In this document: positions 26,871-34,894 of the stretch, in pieces
How the letters are laid out: every line of letters begins with the position of its first letter
Position numbering within the stretch: position 1 is the stretch's first letter
NCBI RefSeq assembly: GCF_018603905.1
Contig: NZ_JAHFZZ010000006.1
Coordinates: forward strand, 558,001 to 622,000
Length of the DNA: 64,000 nucleotides
Origin: Nonomuraea sp. NEAU-A123
Lineage (GTDB): Bacteria; Actinomycetota; Actinomycetes; Streptosporangiales; Streptosporangiaceae
Direction: 5' to 3'
The notes under the pieces: generated by a model
What the model was told of the DNA's origin: nothing
Databases searched by the model: none
What the model saw: only the letters and a program-made list of their open reading frames with translations
Program-made: the position numbers and the translations under genes

Positions 26871-27308
26871 TGGTTGGATCCCCTTCCGGAAGCAGTTCGG
26901 TCGACGGTCTTTTCGAGCGGATCGCTCCAAAAGATACCGCCGACCGAACCGGCCGCAGTCACATCACGCCGGGGAAGACGGGGTCATCAGGCCCCTTGGG
27001 CCGCGGAGGGCGAGGCCTGACGCTCCGGTGACGTACGGCTCGGCTGGGACACACACCCGGAAGCATGTCCCGCGCCGTTTCCGGGAGGGGTCCCCCGAAC
27101 ACCCTCCAGGCGGACCTGGAGGGCATCTCCTGTGTACGGCTGGCTGGCCGTACAAGCACGAGTCCCGCAAGAAGCGGAACCGGCGGGATGGCCAGAGCCC
27201 CTGCGGTATAGCAGGAGACCCTCCGCACCGACCACCCCGCCGGCCCCGAGGAGCCGCCGTGGGTGCGATGAGCCGTGGTGGCTGCGCTCCACCCGGATCA
27301 CCGCTGGA
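26871..27308. other. Intergenic region with two adjacent strong hairpins
   Basis: No gene with coding character is seen. Two perfect hairpins lie side by side: a 9-bp stem with CGGA tetraloop (27102-27123) and an 8-bp stem TGTACGGC/GCCGTACA with 6-nt loop (27133-27154, full extent 27133-27154). They sit between the MscS promoter side and the 3' end of the minus-strand small gene, so they may terminate that gene or mark a small RNA. The MscS promoter must be in the left part. Confidence 0.45.
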
Positions 27309-27593
27309 TCACTCGCCCACAGCGGCGAGTACGCGTGCGACCTTGGTCGCCGCACCAGCCGGGTCGTCGGCCGTGTGCATGCGCTCGCCCCAGGACCAGC
27401 AGTACCACCAGTCCGGAAGCTCGGCGACCGCAGTAGGCCGGCAGGTGACGTTCTCGGTAAGGCTCGTCGCGTTCGGGTTGATTACCCGGACGAACACCCG
27501 CCCGCTTTGGGTTCGAACCACTCGTGCGAGCAACCCGCGAGCGTCGAGTTCTGACACTAAACGCTCCAGGTGCCCGAAGTTGTCGTCCCCCAC
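27309..27593 (-). CDS. Small hypothetical protein divergent from XRE-TPR regulator
   Basis: A 94-aa soluble protein of unknown function. The compact fold is suggested by alternating patterns (LERLVSELDARGLLARVVRT ... VFVRVINPN) and a conserved-looking Trp/Cys block PDWWYCWSWGERM near residues 61-73. A GTG start is chosen because GGAGG lies 8 nt upstream; a TTG start 48 bp further upstream is possible. It is divergent from the XRE-TPR gene, a place where actinomycetes often encode small partners of such regulators; the partnership is an inference. Confidence 0.6.
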   Translation of the reverse strand: MGDDNFGHLERLVSELDARGLLARVVRTQSGRVFVRVINPNATSLTENVTCRPTAVAELPDWWYCWSWGERMHTADDPAGAATKVARVLAAVGE

Positions 27594-27865
27594 CTTTCGT
27601 CCCTCCCTTGAATCGTTGCTGGTGGGCCAAAGATGACTCAACTCGGCGGAGTGCGCAACGACGTGTTTCTGCTCACGGGGAGCCGCTTCTACCTCGTAGG
27701 TTGTAAGAAACAGTCCGCCGGAGGACGATCCTTAACCGGAACCTCCAAGAAGGCGTTTCCAACCTGTCAGTAATGGGCCATAGTCATTGGTAGGCACAGC
27801 GCGACCTGAAGGCTACGCTCGGTTAGCAGTTGCGGACCGACGGGACATGCGTGAGAGGGGCCGGG

Positions 27866-29434
27866 ATGTCCGGCAGGCAGCACAGAGAGACGGAGATGGC
27901 GCGCCGGATCCGGGCCAAAGGGCTCGCCACCGGGCGCACCTCCGCTCAGATCGCTGAGGAGATCCACGAAAACTGTGGGCCCCAGTTCGGCACCACCAAG
28001 ATCAAAGGGCATCGTCTCGCGCACGGCATCGCGCTGGCTGACGTCATCGAGCAGGTCAGAGCCCTGTTCGATCGGGACGCCAAGGCCCCGCCCGGCATCG
28101 GCGAGACCCTGCTGTCCGCCTACGAGAGCGGGCTGAAACGGCCGGGCCCCGAATATCTCCATTACCTCTGCTCGGTCTACCGGGTCGAGCCGGGCGCCCT
28201 CGGTTATGACGGTCCGTGCATCTGCGGCCATGGCCACCGGATGCCGGGAGTGCTCGGAGCCGATGTCAAGGAGCGGACCAACGCCGGGAGCAACTCCCCG
28301 CGCGAGCTGCTGATCCACCAGCGACCGGACGCGATCCCGTCCCCCTCGGACGAGGAGGACGAGAACATCCTGCGGCGCACGCTGCTGAAGCTGCTGTCCA
28401 ACAGCACCCAGACCGCCAAGTTCGACGGCGAGGTGCTGGGCGCCGCCGAGGGCATCAGGCGGCGGATGGACAACATCCTCGTCTCGGCCACCGTCTCTCC
28501 CGCCATGCTCGACCAGTGGGAAGAGGCCACGCTCGCCTTCGGGCGGCAGTACACCACCACCGCGCCGCTGCGGCTGCTGTGCGACGTGCTGCTCGAACTC
28601 AGCGCCGTCCGCAGCGCCATGTCGTTCCGCCAGCCCATCGACCTGCAGGAACGCCTGTGCCGCATGGCCGCGCAGCTCGCCGGGCTGAGCGGCATGATCA
28701 TGATCAACCTCGGCGACCACCGGCTGGCCCGCGCGTTCTTCCGCACCGGCCGCACCGCCGCCGACGAGACCGGCGACCGCGCGCTGCGTGCCTGGGTGAC
28801 GGCCCGCGAGGCGCTCGTCCCGCTCTACTACGGCGACGCCCGCGAGGCGCTCAACCTGGCCAAGAAGAGCCGCGACCTGGCCGGCCAGACACCGTGTGCC
28901 GCGCAGGCCATGGCCCCGGTCGTCGAGGCCCGCGCGCTGGCCATGATCTCGGGCACCGACAGCAAGAAAGAGGTCGTCGACCAGGCCAAACGCGCGCTGG
29001 CGCGGGCCAGGAACGCTTTCTCGCACATGAAGTCACACGAACGCGAGGATATGGCCTTCGGCTACACCGAACGCCAGCTGTACTTCTACCAGGGTGACGT
29101 GCTCACGAAGCTCGGTCAGACCCTGGAGGCCGAGGTCGTACTCGACCAGGCCCTCGACAAATACCAGGATCACATCATCGACCAGACGTTGATCAGGCTC
29201 GACCGCGCGCAATGCCGCGTGATCGAGGGGGAAGTCGGGGAGGCCATCGCCATGGGCATCGAGGCGATGAAGCTGCTCGGCCCCGAGTACCGCACCGATT
29301 TCATCATGCGCCCGGCTGTCGCGCTCGAACAGTCGATCAAGGCGCGGGACGCGAATCATCCCGACCTGGCCGCGTTCCAGGAGCAACTGCGTCCTTCTGA
29401 GTTGGCCATCGGGGAAGGGAATGGCGGTGCATGA
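27866..29434 (+). CDS. XRE-type HTH regulator with TPR-like C-terminal domain
   Basis: A protein of about 522 aa. The N-terminal 130 residues carry an unusual helix-turn-helix: TSAQIAEEIHENCG resembles a first helical pair, and LLSAYESGLKRPGPEYLHYLCSVYRV is the XRE recognition/dimer part. Residues about 190-510 are all-helical with TPR-like repeats (GDHRLARAFFRTGRTAADETGD, YYGDAREALNLAKKSRDLAG, LTKLGQTLEAEVVLDQALDKY). This is the architecture of actinomycete regulators that sense a peptide or protein ligand through TPRs. Start options are ATG 27830, 27866 and 27896; 27866 has AGAGGGG upstream. ATGA overlap with the GNAT gene. Confidence 0.78.
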   Translation: MSGRQHRETEMARRIRAKGLATGRTSAQIAEEIHENCGPQFGTTKIKGHRLAHGIALADVIEQVRALFDRDAKAPPGIGETLLSAYESGLKRPGPEYLHYLCSVYRVEPGALGYDGPCICGHGHRMPGVLGADVKERTNAGSNSPRELLIHQRPDAIPSPSDEEDENILRRTLLKLLSNSTQTAKFDGEVLGAAEGIRRRMDNILVSATVSPAMLDQWEEATLAFGRQYTTTAPLRLLCDVLLELSAVRSAMSFRQPIDLQERLCRMAAQLAGLSGMIMINLGDHRLARAFFRTGRTAADETGDRALRAWVTAREALVPLYYGDAREALNLAKKSRDLAGQTPCAAQAMAPVVEARALAMISGTDSKKEVVDQAKRALARARNAFSHMKSHEREDMAFGYTERQLYFYQGDVLTKLGQTLEAEVVLDQALDKYQDHIIDQTLIRLDRAQCRVIEGEVGEAIAMGIEAMKLLGPEYRTDFIMRPAVALEQSIKARDANHPDLAAFQEQLRPSELAIGEGNGGA

Positions 29435-29946
29435 AGCTGAAGATCCGGCGCTATCGCTGGTCTGACCTTGACACCATCCTCGCCCTGCATCAGATCTGCC
29501 TCGCCGAGGTGGGACTGGCGCCGGGCGACGGTGTTTACTACGACGACGACTTCCCCCGCATCCAGGAGCTCTACCTGGCGTGCGGTGGCGACTTCCTCGT
29601 CGGCGAGCTCGGCTCGCGGGTCGTGGCCATGGGCGGCCTGAGACCCATCGACTCGGAGACGGCCGAGGTGTGCCGGCTGCGGGTCCATCCCGGCTTCCAG
29701 AGGCGCGGTTTCGGCGCCACCATGCTGCTGGCTTTGGAGGAACGAGCGGTGGAGCTGGGATTCCACCTTGTACGCGGCGACACCACGCTCAACCAGGGAG
29801 CCGCTCTGGCACTGTACGAGCGGCACGGTTGGCGGGAGATCTCCCGGCGGCAGGTCGGAGACCTGGTCGTCGTCTATGGCGAGAAACGCCTCCGGCGGGG
29901 CAGCGACCGGCTGGCCGTCGAGTCGGCGGACGCGCTGGAGTCGTAG
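29431..29946 (+). CDS. GNAT family N-acetyltransferase
   Basis: An acetyl-CoA-dependent acyltransferase of 171 aa. Motif A is clear: VCRLRVHPGFQRRGFGATML (beta4, then the Q/RxxGxG/A pyrophosphate loop). ALALYERHGWREI is the motif-B helix and strand. The substrate (amine, amino acid or protein) is unknown. Translationally coupled to the XRE-TPR regulator by ATGA overlap, so it probably acts in the response that regulator controls. A strong hairpin terminator follows. Confidence 0.85.
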   Translation: MKLKIRRYRWSDLDTILALHQICLAEVGLAPGDGVYYDDDFPRIQELYLACGGDFLVGELGSRVVAMGGLRPIDSETAEVCRLRVHPGFQRRGFGATMLLALEERAVELGFHLVRGDTTLNQGAALALYERHGWREISRRQVGDLVVVYGEKRLRRGSDRLAVESADALES

Positions 29947-30002
29947 CGCCGCGCTCGCCCATCCTTGCTCTCTCCTTTACGGACGTGCCCTTATGCGGAC
30001 GC

Positions 30003-30031
30003 GCCCGCCTGCGCCCGTGGCGCGGGCGGGC
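30003..30031 (+). terminator. Terminator after XRE-TPR/GNAT operon
   Basis: A 13-bp GC-rich stem (30003-30015 with 30019-30031, one G-U pair) closes on a 3-nt loop. No U-tract. It lies 57 bp after the GNAT stop. Confidence 0.7.
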
Positions 30032-30201
30032 ACGCTCCGTAGTCAGGCCGTGGGTGCGGGGAGCGGATGTGGCGGAAATAGTGCACTGAACACTCCTGCG
30101 GATACGGATGTACGCAACTGCGGGTGAGGCTCGTTCCTCTCGGTGGTAGAGGAACATCACCGGCTGCTGCCTGTACACCGACGGCTGCTGATAGTAGTGA
30201 G

Positions 30202-31461
30202 ATGCTTTTTGACATGGCAGTCGTGCCCGCTCCCCGACCCCTTATGGGAGCCGTGCTTCTGTTGTTCGTCAGTGCCGCGTGGGGGTCGGCGTTCCCGCTG
30301 ATGAAAGATCTCATCCTGCGGTTACCCGTCGAGGATCTGCTCGCCGAGCGATACGTCCTCGCGGCGTTGACGCTCTTTCTGATCCGGCCGCGCAGCCTCT
30401 GGCGCCTGTCGCGGGACACCTGGATCAACGGGGTCATCCTGGGCATCATGTTCGGGGTCGGACAGTCTGCCCAGGCCATCGCCCTCGACAGCCTCCCCTC
30501 GGCGGTGTCGGGATTCGCCGTCGGGTGCAACGTGGTCATCACGCCGATCCTGGCCCTGGTGATGTTCCGGGTCAGGGTGCCCGGCCGGGTCTGGGCGGGG
30601 GTGGGGCTGGCCCTGGCCGGCATGACCGCGTTCACGCTGATGCGCGGCACCGAGGACCGGGAGATCTCCGTGCTCGCGCTCGGGGTGACGCTCGGCGCCG
30701 CCGCCCTCTACTCCGGCCACACGCTGCTGCTGGCGCGGCTCTCGCGCGCCGAGAAGGCCTTCGACGCGTACGCGCTCACCGTCATCCAGCTCGCCACCAT
30801 CGGCGCCATGACCGGCGTGCTGGCCGCGCGCGACGGGTTCGCCGTGCCCGCCACCCTGTCCGACTGGGGGATACTCGCCCACCTGTCCGTCGTCTCGTGC
30901 GCTCTGGGCTTCCTGGCCCGCTCGTACGGCCAGGCGCACGTGCCGGCCGTCCCCAGCGCCGTGCTGATGTCGTCGCAGCCACTGTGGGTGACGGCGATCG
31001 CGGTGATCTGGTTCCACGAGCAGGTGGGCCTGAGCATGATCGTGGGCGGCGGGCTGATGGCGGTGGCGATGCTCCTGGCGGTGCCCGGCAGGGGCTCACC
31101 GGCAGACGGACGAGACCGGTCCCTGGTCATGGCGAGCAGGAAGGCCAGGAAGGTGCTGGCCGACCTGAAGGTCAAGCGGGACGACCCGCTGAAGTTAGAG
31201 CGGTCCGCGGTGTCGTACCCCACGAAGAGCGCTTGTGTGCGCCCTGAGGCGTGCCCGTGGAACGCGCATTCGCACAAGGGGACAAGGGAGCCCAGTCTTG
31301 ATCGGCTGATCGAACAGGCCATCAACATCGTCAAAGCGAAGAATCTCTCTCACGAAGGCTGCCAGTCGATCGACCTCACCGGCCGTTGTCTGTGCGCGTT
31401 GGTCGAAAAATCTGGACAGAAGAGGACGGTGTCAATCTCCCGCTGGTTTCGGTCCCAATAG
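30202..31461 (+). CDS. EamA/DMT-family exporter with extended C-terminal tail
   Basis: The first roughly 295 residues form a ten-helix drug/metabolite transporter with two EamA repeats: LFVSAAWGSAFPLMKD at the start of repeat 1, ALDSLPSAVSGFAVGCNVVITPILA at its end, and PAVPSAVLMSSQPLWVTAIAVIWFHE in repeat 2. A hydrophilic tail of about 120 residues follows (Lys/Arg-rich, three scattered Cys, LDRLIEQAINIVKAKN and GCQSIDLTGRCLCALVEKS), not normal for EamA proteins. The start is uncertain: ATG 30202 is preceded by a weak GTGAG, and ATG 30214 and 30124 are in frame. GC content falls towards the 3' end. Confidence 0.75.
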   Translation: MLFDMAVVPAPRPLMGAVLLLFVSAAWGSAFPLMKDLILRLPVEDLLAERYVLAALTLFLIRPRSLWRLSRDTWINGVILGIMFGVGQSAQAIALDSLPSAVSGFAVGCNVVITPILALVMFRVRVPGRVWAGVGLALAGMTAFTLMRGTEDREISVLALGVTLGAAALYSGHTLLLARLSRAEKAFDAYALTVIQLATIGAMTGVLAARDGFAVPATLSDWGILAHLSVVSCALGFLARSYGQAHVPAVPSAVLMSSQPLWVTAIAVIWFHEQVGLSMIVGGGLMAVAMLLAVPGRGSPADGRDRSLVMASRKARKVLADLKVKRDDPLKLERSAVSYPTKSACVRPEACPWNAHSHKGTREPSLDRLIEQAINIVKAKNLSHEGCQSIDLTGRCLCALVEKSGQKRTVSISRWFRSQ

Positions 31462-31528
31462 GCCACTAATTGCAGTCAAAAAACAAGAGGTTCTTATTGA
31501 TGCACCAACCACTTATTCGCCATAAATC

Positions 31529-31555
31529 TTGATATTCGCTGAAGTGTCCGATAGT
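31529..31555 (+). promoter_or_regulatory. Possible promoter of peptide-TPR operon
   Basis: TTGATA (31529-31534) and GATAGT (31550-31555) are separated by 15 bp within a conspicuously AT-rich stretch (about 31475-31575), 33 bp before the 24-codon gene. The spacing is short for sigma-70, so this is tentative. Confidence 0.3.
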
Positions 31556-31587
31556 GGTGAATATTAACCCACAGTGGAAGGTGCATC

Positions 31588-31662
31588 ATGAAGCGCATCG
31601 CCGTCCGCAAGCCTGGCACCGCCAGGCTTGCTGGGACCTCCAGCGTCATCCATAAGGGGTGA
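31588..31662 (+). CDS. 24-residue peptide, translationally coupled to TPR protein
   Basis: ATG-initiated frame of 24 codons ending TGA, with a strong GGAAGGTG ribosome-binding site 5 nt before the ATG. The product is basic at the N terminus (MKRIAVRKPGTARL) and ends GTSSVIHKG, with Thr-Ser-Ser and His but no Cys. Its TGA overlaps the GTG of the TPR gene as GTGA. The Shine-Dalgarno, overlap and AT-rich upstream region argue for a real gene rather than chance. It could be a coupling leader peptide, a signalling peptide or a ribosomal-peptide precursor; no modifying enzyme is seen nearby. Not a family I recognise. Confidence 0.5.
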   Translation: MKRIAVRKPGTARLAGTSSVIHKG

Positions 31663-33383
31663 TCGAGGGGAGATCCCATCTCAGGGCTCAGGGGGCACCG
31701 CCCGCCCGATGGGAGGCCGTAGAGCTGCTGATGCCGGTGATCAACGGGCACAGACGACCGCTCGGTCCCTACACCGTCGGATCCGCGCTGCTGCACCACC
31801 TGGTCCCGGCCGCCTTGGACAGCTCCAAGGATCTCGTGGCGGCCCATGACATCGAGATCCGAGCGGCGGCACCCGGTCTACGCGACCGGGTGCCTGCCCG
31901 AAGGATGTCCTTGGATGTGGACCTGGCCGATGAGGAGCGCATTCTGGTGCCCGCGCCGCGCCGGACTCTGCGGCTGGCCAACGGGATCGCGGAGTTCGTC
32001 CGCGCGGTGGTGCCGCCCGGCAGAGCGCTGGCGGTGTGCAACGCCGCCGAGGCCGACTCCACCGACGCCGAACTGCTCGACGTGATGATGCGCCGGATCC
32101 CGCCGGACATCCTGATGATCATGGTTTATGCTGCCGGGCCAGAGCCTCCCGAGGATGCGCGTGACGCCGATGAACTGCGCGAACTCGTCGACCGCTGCAC
32201 GAGGGAGGGCTTCCTGCCCGCGCTGGCCGAGCTGGGGCAGCGCGGGCTCTCGCTCACTGAGCCCGGCAGTGCGCAGTGGTGGTTCTTCGCGCAGCGCACC
32301 GCGACCGCGCTCGGCGCGCTCGGCCAGACACTCGAGGCCCGCATCCTGTGGGAGGCCGCCCGCCGGTCGAGCCAGGATCCCGCCGTCCACTCGGCCGGCG
32401 CGTACGGCACCGCCATGCTCGACGCCCGCCACCCCGACCCCGCCCAGCGCGACCTGGGCCGGGCCACGGGCTGGATGAACCAGGCGATAGCCATCTCCAG
32501 CCTGCTGCCCGACCCCGTGGAACGCGCCTTCAAGCTCGGCTTCGACCGCAACGGGCTCGCGCTGATCGAGCTGCGGCGGGGTCACGCCGACGAGGCGCTC
32601 GACCTGGTGGAGTCGGCCCTCGACCTGGCCGATGAGCTGGGGGAACGGCACCCGGTGCACCGGATGGTGCTGCTGGCCAACCGCGCCCAGTTGCTGGCGT
32701 CGCTCGGGCGGGACAAGGAGGCGCTGGACGAGTACGGCGCGGCCATCGCGATCGACCCGACGTTCCCCGACTACTACCTCGACCGCGGCAACCTGCTCTA
32801 CCGGCTCGGGTGGCACGGGGAGGCGCTGGCCGACTACGAGCGGGCGATGCTGGCCGGACCGCCGCTGCCCGAGGCGTACTACAACCGGGCCGAGCTGCGC
32901 ATCGTGCGCGAAGACTTCGCCGGCGCCCTCATGGACCTCGGCCGGGTGATCGAGCTGGACCCGGCCTACCTCGACGCCTACATCAACCGGGCGGGCCTGC
33001 TGGCCATGCTCGGGCGGGACGAGGAGGCCAGGGCCGACGTGACGATCGGGCTCGTCCAGTCGCCCGGCAATCCGTACCTGCTGGTCGTGCTGGGCCAGCT
33101 GGAGACCGCGGCGGGACGGCTGAGCGACGCGCGCCGGGCGCTGGACCTGGCCGTCGACGCGGCTCCCGAGCTGGTGTCGGCCTGGGGCAACCGGGGCGTC
33201 CTGCGCTACGAGTCGGGAGACTGGGAGGGCGCGCTGTCCGACCTGACGCGGGCCATCACGCTGGAACCCTTCCAGCCCGCCCTCTACGAGAACCGCGCCA
33301 TCGTCCAACGCGCCCTCGGCCACCCGGCCGAAGCGGCGGCCGACGACGAGCAGGCGGCCCGTCTCCGGTCGACCAGTATGTAG
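31659..33383 (+). CDS. TPR-repeat protein following micropeptide
   Basis: A 574-aa soluble protein. The N-terminal 180 residues are not TPR (LLMPVINGHRRPLGPYTVGSAL; RTLRLANGIAEFVRAVVPPGRALAV). The C-terminal half has at least six consecutive TPR motifs, for example LGRDKEALDEYGAAIAIDPTFPDYY, LGWHGEALADYERAMLAGPPLPEAYY, REDFAGALMDLGRVIELDPAYLDAYI and SGDWEGALSDLTRAITLEPFQPALY. TPRs bind peptides or partner proteins. The GTG start in a GTGA overlap with the 24-codon gene ties the two together, and a peptide-receptor relationship is an attractive guess. A small membrane-protein gene starts 2 bp after the stop. Confidence 0.75.
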   Translation: MIEGRSHLRAQGAPPARWEAVELLMPVINGHRRPLGPYTVGSALLHHLVPAALDSSKDLVAAHDIEIRAAAPGLRDRVPARRMSLDVDLADEERILVPAPRRTLRLANGIAEFVRAVVPPGRALAVCNAAEADSTDAELLDVMMRRIPPDILMIMVYAAGPEPPEDARDADELRELVDRCTREGFLPALAELGQRGLSLTEPGSAQWWFFAQRTATALGALGQTLEARILWEAARRSSQDPAVHSAGAYGTAMLDARHPDPAQRDLGRATGWMNQAIAISSLLPDPVERAFKLGFDRNGLALIELRRGHADEALDLVESALDLADELGERHPVHRMVLLANRAQLLASLGRDKEALDEYGAAIAIDPTFPDYYLDRGNLLYRLGWHGEALADYERAMLAGPPLPEAYYNRAELRIVREDFAGALMDLGRVIELDPAYLDAYINRAGLLAMLGRDEEARADVTIGLVQSPGNPYLLVVLGQLETAAGRLSDARRALDLAVDAAPELVSAWGNRGVLRYESGDWEGALSDLTRAITLEPFQPALYENRAIVQRALGHPAEAAADDEQAARLRSTSM

Positions 33384-33385
33384 GC

Positions 33386-33841
33386 ATGCCGAAACAACGG
33401 GCGGTCAGGGCGGCCGCCGTCTACGCCGCCTTGGGCGTTCTCTGGTGGGCCACCGCCCGCATCGGATGGACGGCCATCGCCTGCGAGGACTGGAACTGCC
33501 TGCCCCCTGCCCTCGGCACCCTCCTGGCGATCACCGTGTGCACGTTCGCCTTGTCGGTCGTGGCGCTCAACCGGGTGGAGGTACGCCCGGCCTTCCGGGT
33601 GGCCTGGGTGACGGCGGCCATGCTGCTGCTCGTCACGCTGGCGGGTGAGGTGCTCCCGTCCTGGTCGTCCAGGTTCGCCCACGTGGTGACGGCGGCGGTG
33701 GCGTTCGCGGTGGCAGGTGCCATGGCGGCCTTCGTGACGGACGGGGAGGTGGCCAGGGGCAGGCGGCTGCTCGTCGCGGTCGGCGGGCCGGCTCTCGTGT
33801 TCGGCGCGATCGCGCTGGCCTGGTGGTGGCGCGGCCCTTAG
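33386..33841 (+). CDS. Small four-TM membrane protein
   Basis: A 151-aa integral membrane protein with four hydrophobic segments (about 10-28, 40-62, 72-92, 98-150 with a central break), a Cys-containing external loop (IACEDWNCLPPA) and a positive-inside C terminus (GEVARGRRLL). There is no recognised domain. It begins 2 bp after the TPR gene stop, so it is the third member of the peptide-TPR operon. Confidence 0.65.
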   Translation: MPKQRAVRAAAVYAALGVLWWATARIGWTAIACEDWNCLPPALGTLLAITVCTFALSVVALNRVEVRPAFRVAWVTAAMLLLVTLAGEVLPSWSSRFAHVVTAAVAFAVAGAMAAFVTDGEVARGRRLLVAVGGPALVFGAIALAWWWRGP

Positions 33842-34051
33842 CCCGGTCTGCGGTGCCGCGCCTATCGCGGTGGCGTGGCTCTTGACACGGTAGCCGGCCT
33901 GGGAGAGTGTCGTTCCGTATACGGAACAGTGGAGCCGAGTGGAACGCCTCCTGGCCATCGCACCAGACGGCCCGGCGCCACAGCGACTCTCCGGACACGG
34001 ATCGGTACGAAGCGCGCTGGGAGCTCGCTCATAAGGACTACGGTTGGCCCT

Positions 34052-34834
34052 GTGTCCTTCGACGAGCTGTTGCGTGACCTCCAAGAAGGAGCCAGTGCCC
34101 AGGCAGCGGGCATCAGGCGTGGCTACGGCGGCCCGCCCGCCCGCGCCGTGAGCGTCCGTGTCGGCCTGGCCCGGCTGCGCTGCGCCTCGCTGCTCAAGCC
34201 GCTGTACGCGTGGGTGACGGCCGCGCACTTCCCCGACCACGAACGCTGGCGCCGCCACGCCGAGCCGGCCGTGGTCGTCTCGTCCAACGCCGACACGCTC
34301 AACCTCTGGCTCGCGGTCGGACCCCGGGTCATCCTGGACGACATCTACCAGCGCACGGGCGTCCTCTGGGCGCCGCCCAACGGGGACCCGTCGAGGTTCG
34401 GCTCGGTGGAGGTGGCGGCCGACGAGGTCGCCACCGCCTACGCCGCGCTCGCCCAGACCGCCGCCGCCGGCGACCCGGTGGCGGGCACGATCCTCGAGTG
34501 GATGCGCGAGGTCACGGGCAAGCAGCAGTTCGGCGCCCGCGAGGCGCTCGGTTCGCCGGAGGCCGGGATCAAGTGCGGCTGGTACGGCGCCCCGGACGAG
34601 ACCTGCCTGCGCACGCATGCCGTGGCGGTGCTGCCCAGGGGCGGCACCCGGGCGACGGTCGTGGTGGGGATGACGGCGCAGCCCTATACCGACCCGCGAG
34701 AGCGGGAGATCTACCGGGCTCGGGTGACCGAGGGGCTGCCGGTGGAGGGCGAACACGAGAAGGTGGCAGGCGGGCTGCTGCGCGGCCTGATGCTGACCAC
34801 GCTGACGGAGCTGGGCCACCGCCGCTCGGGCTGA
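34052..34834 (+). CDS. Cytoplasmic serine-hydrolase / beta-lactamase-fold protein
   Basis: A 260-aa protein with a degenerate penicillin-recognising serine-hydrolase pattern: S46-LL-K49 (SxxK), S77-S-N79 (SxN) and K174-C-G176 in place of KTG. Spacing and flanks (LKPLYAWVTAAHF; LDDIYQRTGVLWAP; GIKCGWYGAPDETC) fit a class-A-like fold. There is no signal peptide, so if active it is cytoplasmic, unlike true beta-lactamases and PBPs. The GTG start is chosen because sequence before it lacks fold character; the frame opens 177 bp earlier. Confidence 0.6.
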   Translation: MSFDELLRDLQEGASAQAAGIRRGYGGPPARAVSVRVGLARLRCASLLKPLYAWVTAAHFPDHERWRRHAEPAVVVSSNADTLNLWLAVGPRVILDDIYQRTGVLWAPPNGDPSRFGSVEVAADEVATAYAALAQTAAAGDPVAGTILEWMREVTGKQQFGAREALGSPEAGIKCGWYGAPDETCLRTHAVAVLPRGGTRATVVVGMTAQPYTDPREREIYRARVTEGLPVEGEHEKVAGGLLRGLMLTTLTELGHRRSG

Positions 34835-34894
34835 TGCTGACCCCGCCGGCGGAGGCCACTGTCGCGGCGCCTGAAGCCGCTATGTTTCCTGGCT

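Noticed and set aside
27500..27530. GGTTCGAACC, resembling a tRNA T-arm
   Set aside because: It lies inside the small minus-strand coding frame; no acceptor stem or anticodon arm can be built around it.
31588..31662. The micropeptide as a lanthipeptide or sactipeptide precursor
   Set aside because: It has no Cys, and no LanM, radical-SAM, YcaO or ATP-grasp enzyme is encoded nearby, so a named RiPP class cannot be supported.
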